From Isoetes taiwanensis (taxonomy: Eukaryota; Streptophyta; Lycopodiopsida; Isoetales; Isoetaceae), in contig JAJEKV010000038.1 in the NCBI GenBank assembly GCA_021234155.1, positions 5,257,625 to 5,321,624 on the forward strand: 64,000 bases of DNA. The letters are read 5' to 3'. The translations under genes and the position numbers were made by a program. Position 1 is the stretch's first letter; each line of letters begins with the position of its first letter. The notes under the pieces are model-generated. The model was not told where the DNA came from and searched no databases. It saw only the letters and a program-made list of their open reading frames with translations. Positions 1 through 12,191 of the stretch are shown here, in pieces.

Positions 1-1124
1 TCAATTGGCCTAGGATGTGGATCACGGGATCTTGTCGTGGAGGCGTGAGTGTTTCTTTCTTTTGCAAAACCGACCTTGTAACTTGCTCCCTTGGGTAATT
101 TAGCCATTAGGACGATTTGGCGGTCGATTTGCCATTCGAGGAGCCTCCCCGGTGCCCGAGCGACAAAACAACTGCGGTTTCTATAAAGGCGGAGCCTCGG
201 GGCGCCCAGCGTTTGACAAGTTCTCGGGACGATCTGGAATCTTTGGGCCTTCGAAGGGGCCCCTGAGCGGAGGATCAGCGGTGGGATAGGGGAACCGGGC
301 TCCGGGAGGGGTGGTCATTGGCATGCAGCCCCAGGGGGCGCTGCGGGGAAGGGCTGCCCGGGAGCGTTTTTGGATCCCGCCTCTTGGGGTGGGACTCTCC
401 CCCTCTTGTGAGGGATCCTGCAAGGTCTGGCCTCGTTTGACTTGGGGGAAGGGTGCGGCTTGGTTTGCCACCAGCGGGCTTCCAAGACCGTTCTAATGCT
501 AACTCTTTGACCCGGACCTTCTCAGAAAATTTGAAAATTGGGCCGTGTCTTTGGAGATGAATTAGGAATCAGGTGGCAAAAAAATCAGAAATTTATTTTA
601 GTACAATGCATTAATTGCGAATTTATGAATGTCTTGCCCTTTGCCAAAAGCCCCGACTTCTACTTGCCACATCGGGGAGGAGGGCAGGCCTAAACTCCGT
701 TCCGTCAGTTCCCCTTGCTCCTTATTCACCGGCTGCGGCTTCTCGGCCGGGTCCCAAGTGCAACAGACCAAGTCTCGGCCCCAAAGCGCAAACCCTTCTA
801 GAACACGGCAGCCCACGGGGTTTCACGTTTTGGAGGCCCTCTCCTTGTCGGTCGGCGGGGACCTTGCGCCGTGACTTGGCGATGGAGTGGGGGTGTTGGG
901 GCGCGAAACACGGACCCTAAAATCCCAGGAAGGTTGCTTGCCCCAAATTTCCTCTCCCAAGGCCACAGGGGCCGGCCAGGCGACCTCCCCTCTGGAATCG
1001 TGATTTGGCTCGCCCAATGGACTCGAAACGTCGACATTGCCACGAGGAGCAAGTTCCGTGTGGCGAAGACCACCACCGACCTCAAGAAGCGCCAAAGTAG
1101 CTCACTTCCATCACACTTTCGTAG
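1..1124. repeat. GC-rich ~1.1 kb repeat, copy 1 (left edge cut by window)
   Basis: The sequence from base 1 reappears from 1125 with many small indels. Shared landmarks are the stretch starting TCAATTGGC, the 'TTTCTTTCTTTTGCAAAACC' block, the 'AACAACTGCGGTTTCTA' block and the 'AATCAGAATTTATTTTAG' block. All reading frames are short and none resembles a known protein. The unit length is about 1,124 bp. Nothing recognisable as an LTR edge, tRNA promoter or transposase was seen. Confidence 0.85.
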
Positions 1125-2184
1125 TCAATTGGCTTTGGATGTGGATGCGGGGATCTTTGTCGTGTGGGCGTGAGTGTTTCTTTCTTTTGCAAAACCGACC
1201 TTGTAACTTGCTCACTAGGGTAATTTAGCCATTCGGGACGATTTGGCGGTCGATATGCCATTAGGAGCTTCCCGGTGCGACGACAAAACAACTGCGGTTT
1301 CTACAAAAGGAGCCTCAGCCGCCCTTGGTTTGACAAGTTCTCGGCCGTCACGGAATCTTTTGGGCCTTCCCAAAGAGGGCCCCCTGAGCGGAGGATCAGC
1401 GGTCGGATAGGAGGCAGGGCTCAGGGGAGGGTGGTCATTAGCGTCTGACCAGGAGGCGCTACCCGGGGAAGGGCTGCCTCGGGAACTTTTGGATCCGCCT
1501 CTTGGGGTGGGACTCTCCCCTCTTGTGAGGGATCCTGCAAGGTCTGGCCTCGTTTGACTTGGGGAAGGGTGCCGGCTCGGTTACCACCATGCGGACTGCC
1601 CCAACCCGTTCTAATGCTAACCCTTTGACCTAGACCTTCTCGAAAATTTGAAAAAGTGGGCTGTGTCTTTGGAGATGAATTAGGAATCCAGCTGGCAAAA
1701 AAATCAGAATTTATTTTAGGTACAATGCATTATTGCGAATTTATGAATGTCTTGCCCTTTGCCAAAGCCCCCAGACTTCTACTTGCCACATCGGGAGGAG
1801 GGCGGGCCCAAACTCCGCTCCGTCAGTTCCCCTTGCTCCGTATTCTCAGGCTGCGGCTTCGGCCAGGTCCCAAGTGCAGCAGACCAAGTCGGCCCCAAAG
1901 CGCAAACCCTTCTAGAACACGGCAACCCAGCCCGGGGTTTACGTTTGAGCCCTCTCCTTATCCGATTGGTAGGGACCTTGCGTGTCGTGTCTTGGCGTGG
2001 AGTGGGGGTGTTGGCCTTGAGGCGGAGACCCTAAAATCCCGGAAGCTGCTTGCCCCGAATTTCCTCTCCCCAAGGCCACAGGGGCCGGTTGGCGATCTCC
2101 CTCCCGGAACCACGATTCGTCTCTGCCAATGGACTCCGGGACATCGACATTGCCACGGGGACCAATTTCCGTGGCGGAAGACCA
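1125..2184. repeat. GC-rich ~1.1 kb repeat, copy 2
   Basis: Second unit in direct orientation, abutting copy 1. It follows copy 1 to about the 'GGCGGAAGACCA' stretch near 2175 and then diverges. Many 1-5 bp indels separate the copies, which argues against a conserved coding role. Confidence 0.85.
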
Positions 2185-2279
2185 CTCATGTTCACCCAAC
2201 TAAGAAATGAGTTTTTGAAGTATTTTGTATCACGTCATGCGGCGTCAATACGTCTGCGGCGTATTTTTATTATAATGAC

Positions 2280-2416
2280 GTCATTTAAATATTTTTTATT
2301 TTAGTTGTGACATGTTTGATCTTTGGGGCATGTTTGAGCCTAGAGGCAATGCTTGAGCCTAAGGGCTTGTTTGAACCTAGGTGGCATGTTAGACCCTAAA
2401 GGGAAATGCAGCGCCT
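2280..2416. repeat. Short AT-rich repeat family B, copy 1
   Basis: Starts 'GTCATTTAAAT', runs through several 'GCATGTTTGAGCCTA'-like segments and ends near 'GGGAAATGCAGCGCCT'. It is repeated at 3673-3812, with a weaker third copy around 4040-4115. Internally it is an imperfect ~20-bp repeat built on 'GCATGTTTGA.CCTAG.TGG'. Non-coding. Confidence 0.75.
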
Positions 2417-3060
2417 ACTCGTTCAGCGTCTGTAGGCTCCTCATGCTTCACTCTATGTATTTGGAGTTGTTCACCACGCAAAATACCATTATTATTATCT
2501 GTTTGAAAGGTAAGCGGTGATCCACAGCGAGAAAGCTAGTGGATAGCATCAAATTAAACAACGATCGGGGTTAACTTGGTGGTGGCGGTTTTAAGATTAA
2601 AAATCGGAAGTAACTAAGATACCATTGAAGACTCTTTGGGCGAGTTGAAATCAAATCCTTACCAAAGATTTGAGTGCTTGTGCAAGCTGTTTGCTGGCCT
2701 CCATTAAAAGATTTTTATGCATGAGCCTTTATTGGATTGATTTCTCCCATGGATGTACTCTCTGTGACCAAATTTTTCGGCTACTCATTGTATCTCCACA
2801 AGGGGGCTCGTATCGTGCCATTATTTGCTCTATGGCGGCGGTTTTGCTCAAAAACTTGTTTCGAAACATCAATAGGCCGAAAATTCTCTTTATGTTCCAT
2901 GGAATCACCATTGAAATCTGTTTGTCTGTCATCTGTACTGCTAACCTGTATTTTTAGATTGGCTTTTGGATGCAAATGTGTTGCGAAATCTTGGGTGCAT
3001 CAGCATCATCATTGTAATCCTGGCCATAATAGGGAAGATCAACAACATCGAAAGGCCAAA
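2417..3060. other. Stretch with no recognisable gene
   Basis: Overlapping ORFs of 64-115 codons exist on both strands, but none resembles a known domain and none has a supporting splice pattern. It separates two copies of the composite A/B repeat. Confidence 0.5.
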
Positions 3061-3672
3061 ACTGTTCTAATGCTAACCCTTTGACCTAGACCTTCTTCGA
3101 AAATTTCGAAAATTGGGTTGTGTGCTGGAGATGAATTAGGAATCCTACTGGCAAAAAATCAGAATTTATTTTCGTACAATGCATTAATTGCGAATTTATG
3201 AATGTCTTGCCACTGCAAAAGCGCCCCCCGACTTCTACTTGCCACATCGGGAGGAGGACATGCCCAAACTCCGCTCCGTTAGTTCCCCTTGCTCGCGTTC
3301 ACCGGCCGCGGCTTCTCGGCCAGGTCCCAAGTGCAACGAGACCAAGACTTCGGCCCCCAAAGCGCAAACTCTTCTAGAACACGGCAGCCCCGGGGTTTTC
3401 GTTTGGAGGCCCCTCTCCTTGTCGATTCGGCCGGGGACCATCTTGTAGAGTGACTTCACATGGAGTGTGGGTGTTGGCCTTGAGAAACACGGACACTAAA
3501 ATCCTCAGGAAGCTGCTTGCCCGAATTTCCTCTTCCCAAGGCCACGAGGGGCCGGATGGGCGACCTCCCTCTCGAATCGTGATTTGGCTCGCGCCAATGT
3601 ACTTTCGGAAACGTCGACATTGCCACGGGGACCAAGTTACGTGGCGAAGACCACCCGCCCTCAAGAAGCGCC
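3061..3672. repeat. GC-rich repeat, copy 3 (right half only)
   Basis: Corresponds to the right-hand part of copies 1 and 2, starting at the 'GTTCTAATGCTAACCCTTTG' block (compare 1608 and 491) and ending with 'CTCAAGAAGCGCC', which also ends copy 1. It is followed directly by the second repeat family at 3673. Confidence 0.8.
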
Positions 3673-3812
3673 GTCATTTAAATTATTTTTTATTTTAGTT
3701 GTGACATGTTTGATACTGGGGCATGTTTGAGCCTAGTGGCAATGCTTGAGCCTAAGAGGCTTCTTTGAACCTAGGTGGCATGTTAGGCCTTAAGGGGAAA
3801 TGCAAGCGCCTC
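3673..3812. repeat. Short AT-rich repeat family B, copy 2
   Basis: Direct copy of 2280-2416, joined without spacer to GC-rich copy 3. The same A-then-B order at both places suggests that A and B form one composite non-coding repeat. Confidence 0.75.
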
Positions 3813-4825
3813 TCTGGCGTGGTATTTTGTTATTGCGACGTCATATCGGTATATTTTATTTTAGTATGTGACTGTTTGATCCAGTGCATGTTTGAGTCAC
3901 ATGTCATGTTTGAACCTAGTTGACATGTTTGATGTAAGTGGCATATTAGCCCGTGTAATGTGAAACCTAGGTGGCAACATGTCATTGTGGCGTCATGTGT
4001 TGTATTTTTTTTCTCTACTTTATGTGGCATATATTTGATCTTCTATTGGAGCCTAGGTGGCATGTTCTAGTCTAGGGGCAATGCTTGAGCCTATGTGGCT
4101 TCTTTGAGCCCATGTTCCACCGTTCTTTATTCCTCAGATATAATGTATACCAAAGGGGGGGAGGGAGAAAAAAAAGAATTGAATTGAATGGGTTTTATTG
4201 CACCACGAAGACCAATAGACATAGCCTGCTCGGAAGGATTGCGAGGATGTGCATAATATTTGACATATAAATTTAATGATCATCTCCTCTAGGTCTTGAC
4301 TAGGAGTCGTCATTGTTAGCATTGCCAACATTTGTATTAAAATGCACGAAGTACATCGTATTTAGTGGAATTGCTCACGGTGTAAGATGCATGCATGAGC
4401 TGGTGGTCCAACCTCTTGATGCTCGTTTTAGGTGAGTTTGAATGCCTTGATGCGCGAGGAGGGCTCTTGGGGCGTTATTGACTCCTCTAGCACAACACCT
4501 TGGAATATTAGGCGTCCCCTCGGTGTAGTTTGTATGATAAACCACCATGTTGGATCTTGTCGATCGGTAAAGAAACAAATCGGTCAAAAAATTTTGGACG
4601 TGAGATTGATATTGATGGTCTACATTTTTGAAGTGGATATGTATATGTGTGTACACTGTCCGCGGTTATGCGGAAGGACAAGCGTCTCACTACCGAGGGT
4701 ACATCTTGCTAGAGTTGGCGGTGAAAAAGCCACTTGTTCTATCATACTTTCTTGTAGGCTGGCCCCTTAATTGAAGGTCAAACCAATCGACATCGAATAT
4801 GAAGGTCTTAAAATTGCCACCAACA
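3813..4825. other. Degenerate family-B motifs and unassigned sequence
   Basis: 3840-4110 carries decayed 'GCATGTTTGA' repeats. 4120-4825 has no convincing gene. It is the left flank of the LINE insertion; joined to the right flank at 12711 it would restore the pre-insertion locus, so it may belong to the same host element as the CACTA remnant to the right. Confidence 0.4.
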
Positions 4826-4839
4826 TCAACCTCCATTAT
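4826..4839. repeat. LINE target-site duplication, left copy
   Basis: TCAACCTCCATTAT, 14 bp, identical to 12697-12710. It sits directly beside the oligo(T) that is the 3' end of a minus-strand LINE. Confidence 0.92.
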
Positions 4840-4869
4840 TTTTTTTTTTTTTTGAAGGAAAAAGCTTTT

Positions 4870-7800
4870 TTAATCATTAATTATAGAAAACAATTACATA
4901 AACCATAGGCATATCCAAGAATGATAAGCCTTTAGAGTTAAGCTATATAGAGTTAAGTAGCTTAAAATTGCAGTACAAAATGAAATTGATCAAGTTATTT
5001 CGGATCAACTTACGGTGCACTTAGATCGATGAAGAAGATGCACGCTATCCTTGCCAAGTGAGATCTTAAGCAGTTGAAGATAGTTCTGGTAAAACAAAAC
5101 TTCGAAGTTATATGAAGTTAGGAAATGAAAGTGGTCCGCAGTTTGAGCTTGATAAATTGGGATTTGGTTGCTTCCCGGTCCACTAGTTCGATGTCGGCGC
5201 GAATTGCATGTGGCCATTAGATGAATCATTGTTCCAAAGCAATCAGCCCTTCCTCTATGATAGTAATAGCTTTCCCTATAGGATTCAAACTGAGATTCTG
5301 TCATGTCTCTGCCAAACCTGTTAATAAACCAAAATAGTGCATGCATGAGATGAGTTCGCTGCGGAACTCCTCATTGCTTGTACTTCAACCTTGGAATTTC
5401 GATCACGGAATCCATAAGTTTTTCCTTTAAGCGTCTTTGTCCAAAAGCGTAGTCATGATTATTAGAAAAACATCGCCCCTTTTGTTTCCAAGCCTTGACA
5501 TTATTGCCTCTTACGCCACATCATATTGAAGGTCAAGCTTGTACTTGCAGTTCAGGAGGTAATCTATCAACAAAAAAATTGGCATTAGAAGAGATATCAT
5601 GACAATTAAGCTTAAAACTATTGAAAGGTCACCAAAACTTCCAAGGTTATTCCATCTCTTGTCATAATTATCGGCATATCTGTTTTTTTGGTGTTACCAT
5701 CAGCTCAATGTCATAAATATCGGCCCGAATCCAAAAATTGAATTTTTATGACCACCATAGAGACATTTGTTTCTATTTTTCCAAATGTTCCAAAAATAAT
5801 ATAGCAAAGAGAGTTTTCATGGGATCATTATTAGAAATGAATTCAATGATATTCCTTGGTTTTACAATACCAAAGTTATTTAGAATCAATTCCATAAGCC
5901 ATTAATTTTTGGACATGTGAAGATATCTTTGGACATTTTCAATAGAATTGCGATTGAAGAGGACATAGTTGAGATAGTTTGAGCAGGAGGAGGAATAAAT
6001 CTTATGAATAAGTTCCAAGCGAGGGAATGCTTTTGTTTGCTAGTAACCAAATGAAAAAGGCAACTTTGGGAGGACGAGAAAGATTTCCAAATATTCTTAA
6101 AAAGGATTGACTCAACATCAGAATTTATGTGCGATATTTCCCTGCTTTAGGTACATTTGAGAATCCTGGTAAGATAAGCATAAATATTGGAAACTTTGTA
6201 AGTTTTACGTCTCTACAAGACCAATGAGTGTCACAATTAATGTTAGGATTAAGATTTATTGCCACATTTGTGTTCATTATGTGATCAAAAGGGTCTGTCG
6301 GTAGTGCCTCTTATATTAGCTTTAAGCCTAGTCCAAGATGTCCCATCATTTATCAATCCATAAATCTCTAAGATTGAGAATGTTCTTCTCCATCCATTTT
6401 AAAGTAAATGCAGGATGTTTTAGAGCTAAAGGCTTGTCATCTCTAACACCCAGGGTTTGGATTCCAAAAGATCTTTGGTGTTGTGACTAGAAATTGAGAT
6501 TTGATCATGAGGTAAGCTTTGGAAACTTTATTCCATGCCAATATCAAATTCCTCATTAGAGGGAAGTATTAGCACCGGGTTTGGACTCGAGAGAAGGCGA
6601 GAATGAGGCAAATGATGTTTAGCGAAGGATGCCTTGAACTTGCTATTTTGAAGCCAATAAATAATAAAAAAGTAGTAAGCGGGACTACCATGATTAAGCG
6701 GAGATTTCCAAACATATTTGCTGCCAAAGCATATCCTGTAAGAGCAAGTTTTTACAGCCAAGACCCCCTTTACCTCTTTTTTGAGTAACATAATTCCAAT
6801 TTACCATATGATTTTTACCCCAAATAAAATTTCTAACAATCCTCTCTATCTGTGATATATACATTTAGGAGCTAGGAGGCAGAAGAGAAATAAATGTGGG
6901 GAACTAGCAAGTCTGAGTTGGCAATGATTGTTCTTCTGCCAAGGAGAGACAACTACCATAATTACTCAACTTTTTCCTGATTTTAGAAACAATTGGAGGT
7001 CAAGGTTTTTGACACTGCTCGTGTCAAGAGAGAGAGCATCCCAAAGAGAGTGGTTGGTGACTGAAATCATAGCATTTAATGCCGGGATGTCATTTTGATT
7101 AGATTCTCCTAGGATGATGCACTTGTTGATTTAGATAAATCCCAGGAGGCGCACTAAAACCTTTGATAATGTTTAAAAAGGATTCAATGTTGTTCGCTCA
7201 TTTTCAAAAATTTGAAGGAGTCATCAGCATATTGCATTATGGTAAGATGGGAGGCAGTTATCGGGAAGCTTAAGACCCTCAATGTTACCAACTTGTTGAT
7301 GATGGAGAATTACTCTTGTTAACATTTCAGCCACAATTATGAGCAGGATAAAGGGGCTAAGGGGCAGCCTTGCCTTACTCCATTATTCAAAGTGAAAAAG
7401 GTAGAGGGAGAGCCATTTATTATGATTGCAGATTGAGATCTAAGATTAAGGCCCATAATCAAGTCAATTAATTTGTTTGGGATCCCAATTTTTTGAAGGG
7501 CCAGAATAAAAAAATCCCACCTAACTGTATCAAAGGCTTTGGAAAAATCAAGTTTCAAGAGGACACATTTTTGATTTGAAATTCTTGCCCAATGCATACC
7601 CTCCATAGCTGCAATATAATTATCAAGGATGTATGCATGCATGAAAGGAAGGCTGATTGATGCAAGCCCGATATTTTTACGAAGAAAACCTTTGATCTGT
7701 TTGCAATGATTTTGGCACAAAGTTTGTAGGTCGTGTTGGTCAAAGATATAGGTCTCCATTCATTGAAAGTCTCAGGATTGTCACTTTTAGGAATGAGGGT

Positions 7801-9345
7801 GATGAATCCAGAGGATAATGCAGGGTGTAAATGGTTGGAATGCCAGAAACCCTTAATCATGGCAATAAGATCATTCTTAAGAACATCGAACTTAATAAAA
7901 AATTACGGTGGAAACCCATCGGGCCGGGGCTTTTACCTTTGGCCATGGCATTTAAATTTGCTTAATCTCCTCTTGAAGGCATATTTAGGATCTGGTCACT
8001 CAAAGGATCGGTAATATTGATAGGCAAGGAATTAAGAGTGTTCGAGGGAAACCATTGGCCTCGGGATTATCCGGCTAGCATTATCTTTGATTAGAAAAAT
8101 TTTGGAGTATTTGGAGAAGAAATATTGAGTAATTTCCTTTGGATCATCTATGGTATGGCCAATATCATTTTTGATGCTGGAGATTTCCTTTTTTAGGAGC
8201 CTATTTTTGGCTATTCTGAAAAAGAATTTGGTATTGCAATTGTCCATACTATTATGGAATTTGATCTTACTCTTCATGGCGGCACCTTTAGCCTCATACT
8301 CTTCAATATTTTTAATGGCATGTTCAAGATCATCTTCAATTTGATGAAGAGAGGTATTCAAAGGATCAGTTTGCAATTTAGATCTAACATCCCTCATAGC
8401 AGTCAGAAGTTTACATTTGTTTTCTTTTCTCTGCTCATGGAGGTTTTTGGACCATAGCTTGATCCATGCTTTGGAAGCCTTTAGATTAGAATAAAAGGCT
8501 CTCATAGAATCATTGGTCTGAACTCTCGGAAGATTACCATAAAAATTGGAGAAATCAACACAAAATTTCTCACTATTTAAAATGGAACAATTTAGCTTGA
8601 AAGGGATGTTACCTTGTCTCTTGATATTATTGAGGTGTTTGGTCTGGAGAAATTGTGGCTGATGGTCAGAAATAGTTGTGCATTCATCACTCAAGACAAC
8701 ACAGTTATCCCAGAAGTCTAGATCAGACATTTTGATATAAAATCTATCCAGGGCACAGAATACTCTAGAGTTACCTTTTTGCTTATTGGACCAGGAGTAC
8801 TTAGCAGTAGAGGAAGGAATATGATTAAACAAATTAGAGTCCAATAAATTTTCCCAATTGTCCCTCTCCTTAACAGACATGCTGAAATTATTATTGGACT
8901 TGAAGTCAAGGCAGGGAGTATTGTTAAAGTCACCTGCTAAAATCCAGGTAATATTGTTATGGTTCTGAAGCCAATTATTTATTTTCGACCATAAGTCTTC
9001 TCTCTCCTTAGAGTTGGTAGGGGCATAGATGTTGATAACACCAAAGGGAGAGTTTAGATGATTGAAAATTACTGCCTGCCATCTTTTGCAAGGGCTGTTG
9101 TAGAAAAGAGCATGACTCAGATTTTTCCAGATCATGCATAGGCCCCCAGAGGTGTTTGTAGCTTCAATCCAAATTGAAGACTGGCCAGGACCAATCCAGT
9201 CAGCAAGATTTGAACACTCAAAGTTAGGTAGTCTCAATTCTTGCAGCAGAATTATGTCTGCCTTATAATCTCTTATCTGACAAATAGCTCTTCTCCTTTT
9301 CAAAGGACCTTTAATCCCCCTTAAATTCCAGGAAAGGATCTTCAT
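4870..9345 (-). pseudogene. LINE ORF2: AP endonuclease / reverse transcriptase, broken
   Basis: The frame opens at 9345 with MKILSWNLRGIKGP, the canonical start of an L1 endonuclease. LLQELRL (catalytic Glu) and ISDHQP (SDH motif) follow. It stays open for 437 codons to a stop at 8032. Reverse-transcriptase blocks continue in shifted frames: a GKSPGP-like segment near 7915-7940, FITLIPK and WRPISL in 7555-7860, LKLDFSKAFDTVRW and NGVRQGCPLAPL in 7337-7759, and the YADD catalytic box read from about 7225-7240. A degenerate C-terminal zf-RVT-like tail lies in 5005-5346. Several frameshifts and stops separate these blocks. Only 41 bp separate it from ORF1, typical of a bicistronic L1 RNA. Confidence 0.92.
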
Positions 9346-9386
9346 GAATAAGGCTAAGGAATAAAAATGGCAGAAAAGAGTAAAGA

Positions 9387-12014
9387 TTAATGCTTGGTAC
9401 TTTCCTTGACCTTTCTCCTTGTATTATTAGCAGGGGTTCCCAGGATGTTGAGAATTCTATTGGAATGCTTAACTTTAGCATTACATTTTTTCTTCCCTTT
9501 TTTAGCCTTAGGTTTAGAAGATAAGAAGCATTTTGAAGGGCCTAAAAGATAAGAATCATCTTCCCAAGAACCATTAACTTCAAAACTTTGGACAGAATTT
9601 TGAACATATTCTAGCGAATCATTTTCCTTATCAGAGTTGTCAGTGTCAGAGATTACCTGGTCTTCATGGTGAGAGCAGCTCCAGAATTTGGATTCACAGC
9701 AGGGATTTGTTTTTAAACTCGTGACACAATTTATATCAGAGGATGCAATTAAACTATTATGAGCAGGGATTAGATCTTGCCTGTTATTAGCCTCCTCATT
9801 TGTGACTGCTTGAGGTACCTCCTTATGTTTGAAGTTGCCTTGTGCATCTTGATTTTTTGCCAAATGATTTTGCTGTTCCAACTGACACTCAATTCCATGA
9901 TTGTTCAACCCCTGAGACTGATTTTCTTTTTGAGTATTCCTGTTGTCCTGCCTTGAGCCATCAATACCATCTATTACTATTTGATCACCTACAGGCGTGC
10001 CTTGTATACCATGCCCATCAATTTCCACATGCAATTCTGCCAGTTGCTGAGCTATATGACTGGAAATGTAACCTATATGGCATGAATTTGGAGGATCAAG
10101 GGACTTATGATTATCAGATAGGTCTATTAATGGATATGAAAGTGGAGAATCAAGAATGGGTGAAGGTGTGGATGTGTGCAATGAGGGGGCCTGAGTTTCC
10201 AATGGAACCATTGTATCAATGTCACCTGCATCACAATCATTGTTCACCTTTGCAAGAATATCAAATCTGTTTGAACATGGCAACTTATTTTGACATTCTG
10301 CATTGTCTGCAATTTTAGGTTCAGTTTGTATGCTTTCCATAATTAATGACTCATCTTTTCCCTCTGAGTCATTTGCAACCTTAGGAATTGGAGCACTGCT
10401 GTGAATCTTCAAGGTTGGCTGGCAATTTCCTTTGGGATTATCTGAGATTTTAATCCCTTTGTGTCTTTCTGATGCTGCCTTTTTAGAGTCAAGCATAATA
10501 CCCTTCAAAGTTTTGTGCAGGTCAAGTTGCTGCTGCTGCATGGGAGCCTTACCCTTGAACATTGTTTTATTGTGCTCAATGTTTGTCAAATCACTTTTTT
10601 TATTTTGACCATCAATGACTCTTTTGTTATCAACTGAGTCATTTTTGTTTGTATTCATGAAGAATAAACATTTGTTCAAAATCTTGATTGTTGAAGGAGC
10701 AAGGTTATAAGCTGTCTGACCATATGACATATTTGATAAGTCATTTTTTTCCATTTTTTCCTCCAGTTGCTTCTGCTTGAATTCTTTTTTCTTAAGAATT
10801 CTTTTTCTGCTGCCATTAACTTTTTCATATGGCCTCCATTCTTGAGCATTATCCTGAGTGATAATATCTTTAAGCACATATTTATGCATGGACATGGGAT
10901 CTCGAAGATCTGGGTTAGAAATCTCAGAATTACCAGTGCTGCCAGTATTTTTGTTGTGAGATATATTCTGAGGATACTCCAGAGTCTCTGAATTCCCTTT
11001 GTCCCCTTTGATATTGCAAACAGAATGATTGAAATGCCTAGTTTTGCAATTCTGGCAAAAATTTGGTAATCCCACCCATCTCAAATGAATGTTCGAAGGC
11101 TTACCAAAGAAGTCAATGAAAGGAATGGATGTAGGGATTGGTTTGGTAATATCAAGCTGAATGTAGCATTTAGGAGGCTTGAATGGGGAGAACTCAGAAG
11201 AGATGTAAGAGCCAATAGTGTTAAAGATTTTTGAGAAACAATCCTCATTCCAGTAAATAGGGGACAGATCATTCATGGTCACAGAGGCTATAACAAATTT
11301 GCCAAAATCATTAATAGGCAGAGAGGGGTTCCACTTTTTGAAATAAATTTGAAAGGTGTTGAAGGTCGAGTGTCCCAATTTTAACATAAAATTTGCAGTT
11401 CTGCTATTTCCACATTCCATCAAAAGGTAAGGAAAATTAAGCCAGTAGATGGAGTTAATGACAATTCCTTTGTGAAGTCTAAGCAGATGGTCCCAAAGGT
11501 GCTGTATGTTAACACCAATTTTATCAACAGAAATGACAACAGCAGTAGAAGATAAAGATTCAATCTTTGCAGCTATAGAAGAACTGTTCAGATGAATACC
11601 TTTAAAAAGTTGAAGATTTGGCCGGGTGTGGTACTGAAGGTTGTAGAATTCTTGAGTGAGATCTCGATCTGAAAGGATTTGCTGATTTGGCCTTGGATCC
11701 CCATAAGGTATAGGAACACCATTTGCATCCAGGACAGGTATGAAATTGTCAAAGCTTGGATCCTTAGAGAGGTTATCCCAGTGTGGCACATCTGAGGAGA
11801 AGTGTTGCATTTCTTTTGAAAGAAAATTCAAATCAGAAAAATCCCCAAATTTAAGCACATTGGAAGGATTAGAGTGGAAAGAGCTTAACTGACTGAGCAG
11901 ATCGCCTCTCTGTTTTGCAGGAAGGAGCATAAACTTGTGTAATAGAATGAGAGAGTTGGCATTTAGGTCTTTTGGCAAATTTGAATTTTTTTGATTTTCG
12001 GGAAAATTAGCCAT
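9387..12014 (-). CDS. LINE ORF1 nucleic-acid-binding protein (intact, 875 aa)
   Basis: One open frame from ATG at 12014. Residues ~155-300 resemble the DUF4283 RNA-binding fold of plant L1 ORF1 proteins. A zinc knuckle follows at residues 320-333 (CQNCKTRHFNHSVC), with His shifted from the usual CX2CX4HX4C spacing. The C-terminal ~500 residues are polar, Asn/Ser/Lys-rich and low in predicted structure, ending in a Lys-rich tail. The likely role is binding LINE RNA and acting as chaperone in the ribonucleoprotein. It is longer than many plant ORF1 proteins because of the polar tail. No internal stop is present, in contrast to ORF2. Confidence 0.9.
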   Translation of the reverse strand: MANFPENQKNSNLPKDLNANSLILLHKFMLLPAKQRGDLLSQLSSFHSNPSNVLKFGDFSDLNFLSKEMQHFSSDVPHWDNLSKDPSFDNFIPVLDANGVPIPYGDPRPNQQILSDRDLTQEFYNLQYHTRPNLQLFKGIHLNSSSIAAKIESLSSTAVVISVDKIGVNIQHLWDHLLRLHKGIVINSIYWLNFPYLLMECGNSRTANFMLKLGHSTFNTFQIYFKKWNPSLPINDFGKFVIASVTMNDLSPIYWNEDCFSKIFNTIGSYISSEFSPFKPPKCYIQLDITKPIPTSIPFIDFFGKPSNIHLRWVGLPNFCQNCKTRHFNHSVCNIKGDKGNSETLEYPQNISHNKNTGSTGNSEISNPDLRDPMSMHKYVLKDIITQDNAQEWRPYEKVNGSRKRILKKKEFKQKQLEEKMEKNDLSNMSYGQTAYNLAPSTIKILNKCLFFMNTNKNDSVDNKRVIDGQNKKSDLTNIEHNKTMFKGKAPMQQQQLDLHKTLKGIMLDSKKAASERHKGIKISDNPKGNCQPTLKIHSSAPIPKVANDSEGKDESLIMESIQTEPKIADNAECQNKLPCSNRFDILAKVNNDCDAGDIDTMVPLETQAPSLHTSTPSPILDSPLSYPLIDLSDNHKSLDPPNSCHIGYISSHIAQQLAELHVEIDGHGIQGTPVGDQIVIDGIDGSRQDNRNTQKENQSQGLNNHGIECQLEQQNHLAKNQDAQGNFKHKEVPQAVTNEEANNRQDLIPAHNSLIASSDINCVTSLKTNPCCESKFWSCSHHEDQVISDTDNSDKENDSLEYVQNSVQSFEVNGSWEDDSYLLGPSKCFLSSKPKAKKGKKKCNAKVKHSNRILNILGTPANNTRRKVKESTKH

Positions 12015-12191
12015 TGAAAAAGAAGGGGGAAAACAGAGGTCTAAGAAAATAAGAAGGTTAAGGTCGAGAAAGGGAATTAGCTAGAAGGACAGATAAAAGA
12101 TGAGAGCAAAGGAGGGAAATCCAAACAAGATCAAGAAGGAGAACCAAATTAATGCCAGAAAGTACATAAACCATAGCATTTAGATGCAAAA

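Noticed and set aside
9842-10318. 158-codon plus-strand ORF
   Set aside because: Lies entirely antisense to the intact LINE ORF1 and has no recognised domain.
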